A DNA stretch of 64,000 nt from Devosia algicola (GCF_028816455.1 NZ_CP118246.1:186001-250000), one strand, 5' to 3'. Counted from the stretch's first letter, positions 38,168 to 48,266 are shown. Translations and numbers: made by a program. The notes: generated by a model from the letters alone, not told the origin.

Positions 38168-39025
38168 ATGTCTGATCGCTTGAAAATATTCCTCCTGCTG
38201 GCGCCTGCCTTGACCGCCATTATCGTGCTGTTCATGGGCGGGCTGGGTATCGGCCTTGCCCGTTCGCTCAACTATATGCCGGTGATCGGCTTGGTCGATC
38301 CCAACTTCGACGCGTACTGGACCGTTTTCACGTCGCAGGAATTCTATCTCTCGTTCCTCCTGACCTTCCACATTTCCTTTACCTCGACCGTCCTGTCCTC
38401 GGTGCTGGCCATCGGTGCGGCTCTGCTGCTTCGCCGCCAGTTTATCGGGCGCGCCATCATCAATTTTCTGTTTCAATTGAACCTGACGGTGCCTCATCTG
38501 GTTGGCGCCATCGGCATTCTTTATCTGTTCTCGCAATCGGGCAGCTTTGCTCGTCTTGCCGCCGAATGGGGCATGATCAGCCGACCCGGCGACTTTCCGG
38601 CGCTGGTCTTTGATCCTTATGCCATCGGCATTATCCTGCAATATGTGTGGAAGGAAGTGCCCTTTATCGGCGTTATCCTGCTCGCCAACATGCAGGCGCT
38701 GGGCGAGGACTATGAAAGTGTTGCCCGCTCGCTTGGGGCCAATCGCTGGCAGGCCTTCCGTCACGTCCTGCTGCCGCTGATTTTTCCGGGCTTGCTGTCC
38801 GCGTCGGTCATGGTTTTTGCCTTTACCTTCGGCGCGTACGAAATTCCAGCCATCCTTGGCCCCAATTATCCGGCGGCCCTGCCGGTACTGGCCTATCGCA
38901 AATATACCGACGTCGATCTCGAAGCGCGCCCCGAAGCCATGGCCATGGCCATTATCATCGCCTTGCTCAGCGCCTTGATGATCTTCTTTTATGTCCGCAT
39001 CTCGCGCCGAAATATCCGGAGCTGA
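38168..39025 (+). CDS. ABC transporter permease (first of pair)
   Basis: A 285-residue permease with six helices, starting MSDRLKIFLLLAPALTAIIV, and an EAA loop ESVARSLGANRWQAFRHVLL. It is a CUT1/spermidine-type permease matching the first half of E. coli YnjC, which is split into two genes here. The start at 38168 follows the palindrome by 40 bp; the partner permease starts 3 bp after its stop. Confidence 0.85.
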   Translation: MSDRLKIFLLLAPALTAIIVLFMGGLGIGLARSLNYMPVIGLVDPNFDAYWTVFTSQEFYLSFLLTFHISFTSTVLSSVLAIGAALLLRRQFIGRAIINFLFQLNLTVPHLVGAIGILYLFSQSGSFARLAAEWGMISRPGDFPALVFDPYAIGIILQYVWKEVPFIGVILLANMQALGEDYESVARSLGANRWQAFRHVLLPLIFPGLLSASVMVFAFTFGAYEIPAILGPNYPAALPVLAYRKYTDVDLEARPEAMAMAIIIALLSALMIFFYVRISRRNIRS

Positions 39026-39028
39026 ACC

Positions 39029-39850
39029 ATGCATAACGATTCACCCTGGTTACGCGCATTTAGGGGTCTTGCCGGCGCTGTCCTGATCGTCTGGCTGGTG
39101 CTGCCGCTGGTACCACTCGCCATCTGGTCATTTGCGCGCGGTTGGTTCTTCCCCGATATCCTGCCCAAGCAATGGACTTTGTCGGCATGGGAATATGCCC
39201 TATCCGAACGGGCCGGCGTCATCGACAGCCTTGGCCTGACCATCGGCATCTCGCTGGCGGCAACGGCGCTGTCCATCCTCGTCGGCGTGCCCGCCGGACG
39301 CGCCCTGGGTCTTTATAAATTTCGCGGCAAGGAACTGGTCGAACTGCTGATCCTGGCCCCCACCATCGTGCCCGGTATCGCCGTGGCGCTGGGAATCCAT
39401 AGCGTTTTCATTACGCTGGGGCTCAACAACACCGTCGGCGGCGTGGTGCTGGTGCATCTGGTCCCCACCTTGCCCTATATGGTGCTGGTCATGTCCGGCA
39501 TTTTTGCCAACTATGACCCGGCCTTTGAATCTCAGGCCCGCAGCCTTGGCGCTTCCTGGCTGAAAACCTTCTGGTATGTGACCTTTCCTGCCATTTTGCC
39601 CGGCATCATTGTCGGGGGCCTGTTCGCCTTTCTTGTGTCGTGGAGCCAATATATCCTGACGCTGCTGATCGGCGGGGGCAGGGTGGTCACCTTGCCGCTG
39701 CTGCTGTTCAACTTCGCCACCTCGGGTCGCAACGACATCACCGGCGCCATCGGTATTGTCTACATCCTGCCCGGCATCATCATTCTCATTCTTACCGCAC
39801 GGCACCTGTCCGGCCGCAACGGTGCTGTCGGAGGGTTTGGACGCATATGA
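39029..39850 (+). CDS. ABC transporter permease (second of pair)
   Basis: A 273-residue permease with six helices and the EAA loop ESQARSLGASWLKTFWYVTF. It pairs with the product of 38168-39025 to form the transmembrane channel. Its stop overlaps the start of the ATPase gene (ATGA). Confidence 0.87.
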   Translation: MHNDSPWLRAFRGLAGAVLIVWLVLPLVPLAIWSFARGWFFPDILPKQWTLSAWEYALSERAGVIDSLGLTIGISLAATALSILVGVPAGRALGLYKFRGKELVELLILAPTIVPGIAVALGIHSVFITLGLNNTVGGVVLVHLVPTLPYMVLVMSGIFANYDPAFESQARSLGASWLKTFWYVTFPAILPGIIVGGLFAFLVSWSQYILTLLIGGGRVVTLPLLLFNFATSGRNDITGAIGIVYILPGIIILILTARHLSGRNGAVGGFGRI

Positions 39851-40881
39851 CCCATGTTTCGCTCAAGGACCTGACCAAAGTCTATCCCGGCTCCAAGGTG
39901 CCATCGCTCGACCGTCTGTCGCTAGAAATTCCCACCGGCGAACTGACGGCGCTGCTCGGCCCATCCGGGTGCGGCAAGACCACGACGATGAAAATGATTG
40001 CTGGTCTTTTGACCCCAACCTCGGGCGACGTGACCTTCGATGACCGTTCGATCCTGCGCGAAAAGCCCGAACATCGCGGCGTCGTCATGGTGTTCCAGAA
40101 CTATCTGCTGTTTCCCTATATGAGCGTAGCCGACAATATCGGGTTCGGTCTCAAAATGCGCAAAGTCGATAAAGCCGAAATCGACCGTCGCGTTGGCGAG
40201 ATTCTCGATCTGGTCAAGCTGCCCGATCTGGGTAAGCGCCGCCCGTCCGAATTGTCGGGCGGTCAGCAACAGCGCGTCGCGCTCGCCCGCGCCCTCATCG
40301 TGCAGCCAAAAGTGCTGCTGCTCGACGAGCCTTTGTCGAACCTTGACGCCCATCTGCGCTTTGAAATGCGTGACCTGATCCGCTCCCTGCAGCAGGAAAT
40401 GGGCATCACCACCATTTTCGTCACCCACGATCAGGAAGAAGCCGTGGTTCTTGCCGACAAGGTGGCGCTGATCCTTGAAGGACGACTGTGCCAATATGAT
40501 CAGGCGGACGTCTTTTACAAACGCCCGGCCAATGAGGCGGTGGCCCGGTTTTTCGGCGGCCAGAACTTCATCGCCGGCCAATCCACCGGCGCGGCGTTTG
40601 ACAGTCCCCTGGGACAGTTGACTCTGCCCCAGGGCGCCATCGCCGGCAAGGGCACGCTCACCTTCCGGCCCGAAAACGTCAAGATCGGCGAGGGCCAATC
40701 CAATAGTTTGAATGCCACGCTTGAGGACCGGATTTATCTCGGCACCCAGACGCGGCTGCGGTTACGCGTCGGCGACACCATGATCGAAGCCATCGCCAAC
40801 CCCGACGAGGTCGGCGGTTTCGATGTCGGCGGTCCTGTGCCCATCCACCTGCCGCCACAAACCCTCTGGGTGCTGCAATGA
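39847..40881 (+). CDS. ABC transporter ATP-binding protein (CUT1/PotA-like)
   Basis: A 344-residue ATPase with Walker A LGPSGCGKTT, Q-loop VFQNYLLFPYMSVADNI, signature LSGGQQQRVALARAL, Walker B LLLDEPLSNLD and H-loop IFVTHDQEEAV. The C-terminal ~100 residues are a TOBE-like regulatory domain (GTLTFRPENVKIGE). It energises the YnjB-like importer. Confidence 0.9.
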   Translation: MTHVSLKDLTKVYPGSKVPSLDRLSLEIPTGELTALLGPSGCGKTTTMKMIAGLLTPTSGDVTFDDRSILREKPEHRGVVMVFQNYLLFPYMSVADNIGFGLKMRKVDKAEIDRRVGEILDLVKLPDLGKRRPSELSGGQQQRVALARALIVQPKVLLLDEPLSNLDAHLRFEMRDLIRSLQQEMGITTIFVTHDQEEAVVLADKVALILEGRLCQYDQADVFYKRPANEAVARFFGGQNFIAGQSTGAAFDSPLGQLTLPQGAIAGKGTLTFRPENVKIGEGQSNSLNATLEDRIYLGTQTRLRLRVGDTMIEAIANPDEVGGFDVGGPVPIHLPPQTLWVLQ

Positions 40882-40894
40882 GGAGGGGCCAACC

Positions 40895-41731
40895 ATGAAA
40901 TTTGGCATTCACGCCGGGCTCTGGATGGCCCGATGGACCGATGAAATTGCCCCGATACTCAAGCATGTCGCCGATCTCGGTTATGATGGTGTGGAAATTT
41001 CCCTGCTCGGCATGAACGACGACAAGGCCGCTGCGCTGGCCAGCCAGATCCGCGATCATGGCCTCGAAGTCACCTGTTCGGATGGCCTGTCGCGCGAAGC
41101 TGACATCACCTCGACCGACCCGGCCGTGCAGCAGGCCGGATTGGAACATCTGCGCTGGGCGGTGCGAACCTGCGCCACCCTGGGGTCACGCGGCCTCGCG
41201 GGGGTGGTCTATGCCCCCTGGGGCGTTTTCGATCCCCTCAACAAGGCCGACCGCACGGCCCGTTCCGCTCACATGCTCGGCCAACTCGATGCTGACCTCG
41301 CTAACGACGGCGTCACGCTTGGCATCGAGGCGATCAACCGCTTTGAAACCGACCTCGTCAATACTGCCGCCGAGGCTGTGGCTCTGGCGCGGGCAACCGG
41401 CTCCGACCACATCGGTGCGCTGCTCGATACTTTTCATCTCAACATTGAGGAAAAGGACATCGGCAAGGCCATTATCGCGGCCGGTGACAAGCTGGCCCAT
41501 TTTCACGTGTCCGATAATGATCGGGGCGTGCCCGGTTCCGGCCATGTCCCTTGGGATGTGGTGCGGTCGAGCCTCAAGACCATGGGCTACGATGGTTGGA
41601 TCGTCGCAGAAATGTTCGTCCTGGCCGGCAATCCCGCCAGCGCCGATCTCAATATCTGGCGCAATATCGAACCCGACGCCCAGGGTGCCGCGAAACAGGC
41701 GCTCCAATTCATGCAGCGGACATTCACATGA
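40895..41731 (+). CDS. Sugar phosphate isomerase/epimerase (tagatose/psicose 3-epimerase-like)
   Basis: A 278-residue TIM barrel, MKFGIHAGLWMARWTDEIAP. The metal and catalytic residues appear as LGIEAINRFETDLVNT (Glu), LLDTFHLNIEEKDI (Asp and His) and FHVSDNDRGVPGSGHV (His). This set matches the D-tagatose/D-psicose 3-epimerase group, which epimerises free ketoses. The start has GAGGGG upstream, and its stop overlaps dhaL. It may supply the ketose for the DhaKL kinase. Confidence 0.82.
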   Translation: MKFGIHAGLWMARWTDEIAPILKHVADLGYDGVEISLLGMNDDKAAALASQIRDHGLEVTCSDGLSREADITSTDPAVQQAGLEHLRWAVRTCATLGSRGLAGVVYAPWGVFDPLNKADRTARSAHMLGQLDADLANDGVTLGIEAINRFETDLVNTAAEAVALARATGSDHIGALLDTFHLNIEEKDIGKAIIAAGDKLAHFHVSDNDRGVPGSGHVPWDVVRSSLKTMGYDGWIVAEMFVLAGNPASADLNIWRNIEPDAQGAAKQALQFMQRTFT

Positions 41732-42279
41732 ATCAGGAGTTTTTGTCTGATCTCGTTACCCGCTTTGAAGAACTCGAAAGCCAGTTGAACAAGCTCGACG
41801 CCGCAACCGGTGATGGCGATCACGGCGGCACAATTCTTAAAGGAATGCGCGCCGCCGCTGCCGCACCAGAAAAACCCGTGCCCGCCTTTCGCATGGCGGC
41901 AGGGGGCGCGTCTGGGTCGCTGTTCAGTCTGGTGATCGGGGCCCTTGAAAGGGCCGAGTCCGATCCAGCCACATTGGGTGAGGCACTTGCCACCGCTGCC
42001 AAAAAGATCAGCCAGCTTGGCCAGGCCAAAGCGGGCGACAAGACCATGCTGGACGCATTGATTCCAGCGGCGGAAGCGGCCAGCGCAAACCCCGCCAGTG
42101 CGCCGGGTGCTGCCGCCGAAGCCGCGCGTGCGGGTGCCGAGGCCACCAAGCCCATGCAGGCCAAACGTGGCCGGGCCAGATATGTTGAAGGTGGCGGCGT
42201 CGGCCATCTCGATGCCGGGGCGTTTTCAGTCGCCGAAATCTTGACTCTATTTGGTAAGAAGTTCGGGGAACGATCATGA
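41728..42279 (+). CDS. dhaL: Dihydroxyacetone kinase-like subunit DhaL
   Basis: A 183-residue all-helical nucleotide-binding subunit. The Mg-ATP-binding Asp cluster is LDAATGDGDHGGTI, followed by AGGASGSLF, GDKTMLDAL and the C-terminal RARYVEGGGVGHLDAGA. With DhaK it forms an ATP- or PTS-dependent kinase; no PTS subunit is seen nearby, so an ATP-dependent ketose kinase is likelier. It overlaps both neighbours by ATGA. Confidence 0.87.
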   Translation: MNQEFLSDLVTRFEELESQLNKLDAATGDGDHGGTILKGMRAAAAAPEKPVPAFRMAAGGASGSLFSLVIGALERAESDPATLGEALATAAKKISQLGQAKAGDKTMLDALIPAAEAASANPASAPGAAAEAARAGAEATKPMQAKRGRARYVEGGGVGHLDAGAFSVAEILTLFGKKFGERS

Positions 42280-44198
42280 AAAAGCTCATTAATTCCCGCG
42301 ATCGCATGCCCGACGACATGATCGATGGCTTTGTCGCAGCCTATCCTGGCATTGTGGCGCGCGGGGCCAATCCACGAATTGTGCGCCGCGCTCAACCCAA
42401 GGATCGTGACAGCAAAACCGTCCTGTTGATCGGCAATGGCTGTGGGCACGAACCCATCGCCATGGGCTTTGTTGGTCCCGGCCTGCTCGACGCCAATGTG
42501 GTCGGCGACGTCTTTGCCGCCCCATCGCCCGATCTCATCCTGGAGGGCATTCGCGAGGTCACCGGCAAGGCTGGTGCGGTCCTGCTGATTTCCCGGCACG
42601 AGGGCGATGTCATCAACGGCAATGCCGCCGCAATGATGGCCGAAGACGAGAATCTCAAGGTCGTACCCCTGCTGATGTACGATGATATTTCTTCGGCGCC
42701 GAAAGGCTCTGAAGACGAGCGCCGCGGCGCCGCTGGCACCATCTTTGTCTATAAAATTCTCGGTGCCGCTGCCGAGGCAGGCAGGGCCTTGGATGAATTG
42801 GTGCAACTGGGCGAGGATGTGCGGTCACGAACCCGCACGCTGGCCGCAGCCGTCGCCCCCGGCATCTCACCGCTGACCGGCGAACCAATGTTCTCGCTGC
42901 CCGACGATGAAATATATATCGGCATGGGCGTGCATGGCGAACCGGGCGTTGGCCGTCGAAAAGTTGGCCCGGCGCGCGACCTAATTGCCTTCATGCTCGG
43001 TGAATTGCTTGAGGACCGGCCTATTGCCGCCGACACACCGACCATCGTTCTCGTCAATGGATCGGGCGGCACCACGCAGATGGAATTGCTGACCGTTTTC
43101 AATGAGGTCGCCACGGGCTTGGACAAGCTGGGTATTCCCAATATCTCACCGATGATCGGTTCATTTTCCACCACCCAGGAAATGGCCGGTTTCTCCATCT
43201 CGCTGCTTACGCCAACGCCCGAAATGCTGGAGCCTGTGGCAGGCCCCACAGTCCACCCCGAATTTTCCCGTCATCCACAAAGGGGCGGGGACATGAGCAA
43301 CCACGATCTGCAAATTCGCGGTGTTGCCGTCGACGCTGGCAGCGGCCTTGCGGCGGCGATCAAGTCGGCACGCGGCGCTTCGGCCCAACCCGACGACCTC
43401 TTGACCTTCAAGCGCGCCGTGCTGACAACGCTTGGCCCCAGCGCGTCAACGGTCCTGGTTGATGCCAATTGCGGACCGGACCTGCTTGCTGATTATCCGG
43501 CAAGCTGCCAGCCCATGATGGCCTATGAGGCGGACGTCTATCATATTTCCGACGCTGATCGCATCACCGTGCTGCCGGACAATCTTGACGTCGCGGACTT
43601 CCCGCGCCTTGGCGTCAAGCAACTCAAATTCTTCATGTATTATGCGCCCGACGATGATCCAGCGCTTAATGCCCGCAAACACGATCTGGTCGAGCTTGTC
43701 GGCAAACAATGTGCCGCCAACAATCTGAATTTCCTGATGGAACCATTGATCTACCATCCAGACGAACAGCCCGGCACCGCCAGCTTTGCCGCGATCAAAC
43801 CCGAATTGGTGCGGCGCGCTGTCGAGGTATTTGCCCAACCCCGCTACAATGTCGCCATTCTCAAGCTGGAAGTGCCGGTGGATCTCAATTTTGTCGCCGG
43901 ATTTGGCGAACCACAGATGGGCCGCGACGCCGCACTGGCCGCTTTCCGCGATGCGGCGGCGCCCGCCAACGGTTTGCCCATCGTCTATCTCAGCGCCGGT
44001 GTGCCGTTTGACTGGTTCAGTGCCTCGCTGCAAATGGCCCGCGAGGCGGGCGTCGATTACGCCGGTTTCATGTGTGGCCGCTCCATCTGGTCCGAAGCGG
44101 TCGGCGTTTTTGGTGCCGACGGTGAACAGGCCGTGCGCGATTGGCTGGCCGATATCGGCTTGACGCGCCTCAAGCGGTTAATCGAAGTTACACAATAA
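42276..44198 (+). CDS. dhaK: DhaK-like kinase subunit fused to a LacD-family aldolase
   Basis: One frame of 640 residues with two modules. Residues 1-~330 are DhaK-like: GNGCGHEPIAMGFVG and MGVHGEPGVGR, the latter with the His that binds the ketone covalently. Residues ~339-640 are a class I aldolase like LacD (tagatose-1,6-bisphosphate aldolase): MAYEADVYHISDADR, LKFFMYYAPDDD, NFLMEPLIY and AILKLEVPVD, with a likely Schiff-base Lys. The second module has its own ATG at 43292 with a GGGGCGGGG stretch upstream, and a one-base shift would give an ATGA overlap, so the fusion could be an artefact. Kinase plus aldolase suggests phosphorylation of a ketose then cleavage. Confidence 0.78.
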   Translation: MKKLINSRDRMPDDMIDGFVAAYPGIVARGANPRIVRRAQPKDRDSKTVLLIGNGCGHEPIAMGFVGPGLLDANVVGDVFAAPSPDLILEGIREVTGKAGAVLLISRHEGDVINGNAAAMMAEDENLKVVPLLMYDDISSAPKGSEDERRGAAGTIFVYKILGAAAEAGRALDELVQLGEDVRSRTRTLAAAVAPGISPLTGEPMFSLPDDEIYIGMGVHGEPGVGRRKVGPARDLIAFMLGELLEDRPIAADTPTIVLVNGSGGTTQMELLTVFNEVATGLDKLGIPNISPMIGSFSTTQEMAGFSISLLTPTPEMLEPVAGPTVHPEFSRHPQRGGDMSNHDLQIRGVAVDAGSGLAAAIKSARGASAQPDDLLTFKRAVLTTLGPSASTVLVDANCGPDLLADYPASCQPMMAYEADVYHISDADRITVLPDNLDVADFPRLGVKQLKFFMYYAPDDDPALNARKHDLVELVGKQCAANNLNFLMEPLIYHPDEQPGTASFAAIKPELVRRAVEVFAQPRYNVAILKLEVPVDLNFVAGFGEPQMGRDAALAAFRDAAAPANGLPIVYLSAGVPFDWFSASLQMAREAGVDYAGFMCGRSIWSEAVGVFGADGEQAVRDWLADIGLTRLKRLIEVTQ

Positions 44199-44211
44199 GC
44201 GAGGCTACCCA

Positions 44212-44973
44212 ATGCTCAAGAACAAGATCGCAATCGTGACCGGTGGCGCCAGTGGGAATGGCCGCGCTATTGCCGAAACCTTTGTGCGCCAGGGCGCCAG
44301 GGTTATTGTTGCCGATCTCGATCCGGTCGGGCGCGAAGGCGGGCCAACGGTGGTTGACACTATCAATGCCGAATTTGCAAATCATGCCCGTTTTGTCAAA
44401 TGCGACGTTTCCAAAGTCGATCAGCTGGCGACACTGGTCGAGGCGGCCGAGGATTGGGGCGGGTTGGACATTATGGTCAACAATGCCGGTATCCTGCTCA
44501 AACAGCCGATCCTCGAGGCGACCGAGGACGTGTTTCAAAAAATGCTCGATGTCAACGTCAAGAGCGTCTATTTCGGCTCCCAGGCTGCGGCCCGCGTCAT
44601 GGTGAAGCGCAAGGCCGGTGTCATCATCAATATGTGCTCGATCGCCGGTATGCGCGGCACTGGCGGCTTCAGCCATTATAATCTGACCAAGGGTGCCGTG
44701 CGGCTTCTGACCTACTCGCTGGCCGATGAACTTGGACCAATGGGGATCAGGGTCAATAACGTCAACCCAGGGATCATGCGCACCCAGATGAATATTGAGG
44801 ATGATCCGGTCATCGGCACCGCGACGGGCGAAGGCTATCTTGATATGATCCCGGCGCGACGCTGGGGAGAACCCGGCGAAGTGGCCGATGCCTGCGTTTA
44901 TCTGGCCTCGGATATGGCCAAATATGTCATGGGCACTTCGCTTGTTGTCGATGGCGGCTATCTGCGCATCTAA
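44212..44973 (+). CDS. Short-chain dehydrogenase (polyol/3-oxoacyl type)
   Basis: A 253-residue classical SDR with cofactor motif TGGASGNGRA, MVNNAGIL, catalytic Ser in NMCSIAGMRG and YxxxK as HYNLTKG, ending DGGYLRI. It lies 13 bp after the DhaK-LacD gene and probably oxidises a polyol or reduces a ketose in this pathway. Specificity unknown. Confidence 0.8.
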   Translation: MLKNKIAIVTGGASGNGRAIAETFVRQGARVIVADLDPVGREGGPTVVDTINAEFANHARFVKCDVSKVDQLATLVEAAEDWGGLDIMVNNAGILLKQPILEATEDVFQKMLDVNVKSVYFGSQAAARVMVKRKAGVIINMCSIAGMRGTGGFSHYNLTKGAVRLLTYSLADELGPMGIRVNNVNPGIMRTQMNIEDDPVIGTATGEGYLDMIPARRWGEPGEVADACVYLASDMAKYVMGTSLVVDGGYLRI

Positions 44974-44987
44974 TTTTTGGAGGCACC

Positions 44988-46422
44988 GTGCCCAAAACCC
45001 TGACCGTCGGTCTCATCCGCGCTTCGCTGCCGAGGCTATTTTCCGGAAAACCACGCGGTCTGGTCGCGCGCCGAAAATACACTGCAGGCCTTGTGCGCTG
45101 CGCTTGGCATCAGGCTGGTCGTCGCCTCGGAAATTCCGATGGACGCCATCGGCGCGGGCAGGGCGCTAGCCGAATGCCAATCGGGCGGTGCCGATTTCAT
45201 CCTGCTGCTCCATGGCGGTTTTACCATGGGCGATGTCGCCCGCACCATTGCCGCCGCCCCTGTGAAGGCGGGTTTCTGGTCCGTACCCGAACCGGTGCGC
45301 ACCGGCGATATCCAACTTAACAATTTCGTCTCGCTCAATATGTCGATGTCGATAGCGCGCCAGGTTCGCGACCTGCGTATCGAGCCCGTTCAATGGTACC
45401 ATGGCGCACCCGAAAGCCCGGCACTGCAGCAACGCTTGCGCACGTCACTGATGGCGCTAAAGGCCACTTGCGAACTCGAAGGCGCCCGCATCGGCACTAT
45501 CGGCGGGCTGGCGATGACCTTTTACAATATGGAAGTCTCCACCAATGCCCTGCGCGCGCACCTTGGGGTGGAAGTGTCCCATCACGACATGCACGAATTG
45601 ACCGATCGCATGGACTCTATGGACGACACGAGGGTTTGGAACGAAGTTGAAAAATTTCGCCAGACTGCCAAAATCGATGGTGTTTCCAATGCCCAAATGG
45701 CGCTGACCGCCCGCTGTGCGCTCGCTCTGCGTGATATTGCCAAGCAGTTCGATTATGCCGCGTTAACCGTCAGCGACTGGCCTGCTTTGCAAGATCGACC
45801 GGGCATGCATCCGGGTGCCGCCTTCACCATGCTTGAGGAAAAGGACAATCTGCCCGTCGCCTCGGAAGGCGATGTGCTCGGCGCCATAACCCAATTGGTC
45901 GCCAAATCAGTCACTGGTCGGGTGGGCTATCTGCTCGACATGACCGAACCTGACCTCGACGCCAAACAGTTGCTGATGTGGCATGGCGGCGGCGGTCCGC
46001 TTTATCTGGCCGACGCTGGCGGCGCCCGATGGATCAACCATCCAATGATCGGTCGCGGTACGCCCCAGGGCCCCCAATTTGGCGCCATTGCCGATCTGGT
46101 CTTCCGCGACGGTCCGGTGAGCATATTGCGGATCGCCCGCGACGCCAGCGCGCTGTTCACCATGACCGCCAGTGTCTCGGGCCGCGAAACGTCCGGCTTT
46201 ACCGGCTGCCGGGGATGGCTTGAAAATTTCGCCATCGCTGGTGACAGCGCTACGCTTGAAGACGTCGTCGCTACTGTCATGGCTCATGGTCTTGAGCACC
46301 ATTTCGTCCTCGTACCCGGCGACTTTGCCGCCGTTCTGGCCGAATTTGGCTCCTGGACCGGTATGGACAGCCTCACCCGCAGGCCGATGCGTGATCATTT
46401 GCGGGCATCGGACTTCAGCTAA
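44988..46422 (+). CDS. L-fucose/D-arabinose isomerase-like protein (frame broken at 45033-45037)
   Basis: About 477 residues when repaired. The N-terminal half resembles FucI/AraA ketol isomerases (GGADFILLLHGGFTMGDVA, IGGLAMTFYNMEV, NAQMALTARCALALRDIAKQ), and the C-terminal half has LLMWHGGGGPLYLAD, with a likely metal-ligand His. The GTG start at 44988 has GGAGG upstream. The frame changes after RASLP; converting AGGCT to AGCT restores it (LPSYFPENHAVWS) and the length becomes divisible by three. It probably interconverts an aldose and a ketose for the kinase-aldolase. Last gene of the operon, overlapping the convergent hydrolase gene by 8 bp. Confidence 0.75.
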
Positions 46423-47491
46423 GTGTCGCCAGCTTGTCGTAAAAATCGATAAAGATGTCGTCGCGCTGCACGTCATGGGCCTCGGCCATGGCGTGCCGGT
46501 TCGGATCGGTCTGCATATGCAGATCCTCGGTCAGGATCGGCGATGAGGTCAGATAGGTCGGAACCCATTCGGGATTGATCAGCCAGGCAATATTGATGAT
46601 GTCCCAGATAACCCAGGTACGCCGCGCCGTATCCTCGAGCGCGAACATCTTGTGCAGCGGATTATTGGTATAGAGGTGATAGAGGTAATCGCCCATCGCC
46701 CCGCGTCCACGCACGAATTGCTCCATTTCGGGCAACGAGATATTGAGTTGCGCCCCGACATGGTAGCCCGGCAGATAGATATGGGGCACGCCGCAATCGA
46801 ACAGCAATCGCGATGCATGCACATCCTGCACCAGATTGAGCGACGGACGGTTTGAATGCGGCGCCGACGACGGGTAGCCCGAGGTCCAGATCACCACCAT
46901 ATCCTTGACGATTTCGGGCGCCATCAACAGCGCTGCCGCCACATTGGTCACGCACCCCATCGCCGCCACATAAAGCGGGCTATCACCGCTCTTGGCCAGA
47001 TCGACAATGGCCTCGGCAGCTTCGGTCTTCACGCAATCGTCCGGCGCCGTCATATAGCGCGGCGCCCCCGGAATACCTTGCCCTTGCTTGACATGCCGAG
47101 CTTTTCATAAACCGTCAGTATCTCCTGGTAGCTCAGGCTCCACACCCTTGTCCGGCCCGACCAGCTTCAGATCATCGACTCGCCGCCCCTGATTGTGCAA
47201 TCGCGTCAGCCACCCTTGAAACCCGCCCACCACATGCTCTGGATAGGGCTTGCCCGACAACATCGCCGCCTCGGCCTCCCGCAAGACCGGCAAATGATGC
47301 GCAAACGAAAACGGCTCGGCCGTGACCGCCTCAACGCTCAATTTCTCCGGCGACAACAGCGCCCATGCCAGCGCATATTGATCGTCGATCTCGTTGGCTG
47401 TGTCGCTGTCGATCACCACCCGCACCGTGTCCGTCGGCGGCGAGAGCCGCTCCAGCATCTGCGCTTGGGTCAGCTTGGGAAAATCGGTCAT
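46415..47491 (-). CDS. Inosine-uridine-preferring nucleoside hydrolase family (frame broken at 47065-47069 and 47136-47140)
   Basis: About 358 residues when repaired. The calcium-binding Asp cluster is DSDTANEIDDQYAL at the N-terminus, with ALLMAPEIVKDMVVIWTSG and the C-terminal WDIINIAWLINPE. Nucleoside hydrolases split nucleosides into base and ribose without phosphate. Two indels break it: AGGCT to AGCT at 47136-47140 (GVELSYQEILTVYEK) and one missing base in a run of five at 47065-47069 (VFRGAPRYMTAPD); they cancel in length. It follows the GntR gene by 7 bp. Confidence 0.83.
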
Positions 47492-47498
47492 AGTGCCT

Positions 47499-48266
47499 CT
47501 AGGGTAAATGGTTGGGTTGCCGGTGCTGCTTGGATAGCGTGAAGCTGACCGCGCCGGTGCGAAACACGTCCTCGTGGAATACCGTGCTGCCATCATCATC
47601 GAATGCCGAGCAGGCCTGCCGCAGGATCGGGCTACCGGCGTCTATACCGAAGAGACCGGCCATTTCAGCGTCGGCGACGACCGGGCTGATATCCTCGCAC
47701 GCCGCCGACCATTCCAGCTTGAAGCGCTGCGCCAGAATGCGCAAAATCGATTGCGCCGGCCCGCTTTCAGGAAAATCAGCCGCCGTCGCGCCCTGCAGCA
47801 ACTCTGCCGGTGCATGCGACATCACCAACATTCTGGGCTTGCCATCCACCAGCCGCAATCGATTGACCCGGGTGATGGCGCGCGCCTGCATGTCGGCGGG
47901 CAAATGGGCCAAGGCCGCATTGCCCGCCTCAAAGGTCACAAGCGACAATAGTTGCGAAGTCGGCTCCAGCCCGGCGCGCAACATCGCATCGGTAAAAGAG
48001 GTCAGGCAGGTGTCCGATGCGGGTGACAGCGTAATAACCCGATACCCGCTCCCTTGCCGACTTTCGACATAGCCGTCCTGCACCAGCATATCCAGTGCCC
48101 GCCGAATGGTCACACGGCTGACCTTGAAATGCTCGCTCAATTCACCCTCGGTCGGCATGCGACCGCCAATCGGGTAGCGCCCTGCCTTCAACCGGTCCAG
48201 AATGACTCGATAGGCCTGCTCATATTTCGGGACGTCGCTGAGCGCGCCCATGCCTGTTGCCTTCAT
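47499..48266 (-). CDS. GntR-family regulator, HutC subfamily
   Basis: A 255-residue repressor-type protein. The N-terminal winged helix is KYEQAYRVILDRLKAGRYPI then MPTEGELSEHFKVSRVTIRR and GYVESRQGSGYRV; the C-terminal UTRA-like effector domain (ILRQACSAFDDDGSTVFHE) places it in the HutC group. The ATG at 48266 overlaps the ALDH stop by one base. HutC-type dyads of the form TTGT-N4-ACAA lie before this operon and before the nucleoside phosphorylase operon, so it probably controls both. Confidence 0.85.
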   Translation of the reverse strand: MKATGMGALSDVPKYEQAYRVILDRLKAGRYPIGGRMPTEGELSEHFKVSRVTIRRALDMLVQDGYVESRQGSGYRVITLSPASDTCLTSFTDAMLRAGLEPTSQLLSLVTFEAGNAALAHLPADMQARAITRVNRLRLVDGKPRMLVMSHAPAELLQGATAADFPESGPAQSILRILAQRFKLEWSAACEDISPVVADAEMAGLFGIDAGSPILRQACSAFDDDGSTVFHEDVFRTGAVSFTLSKQHRQPNHLP

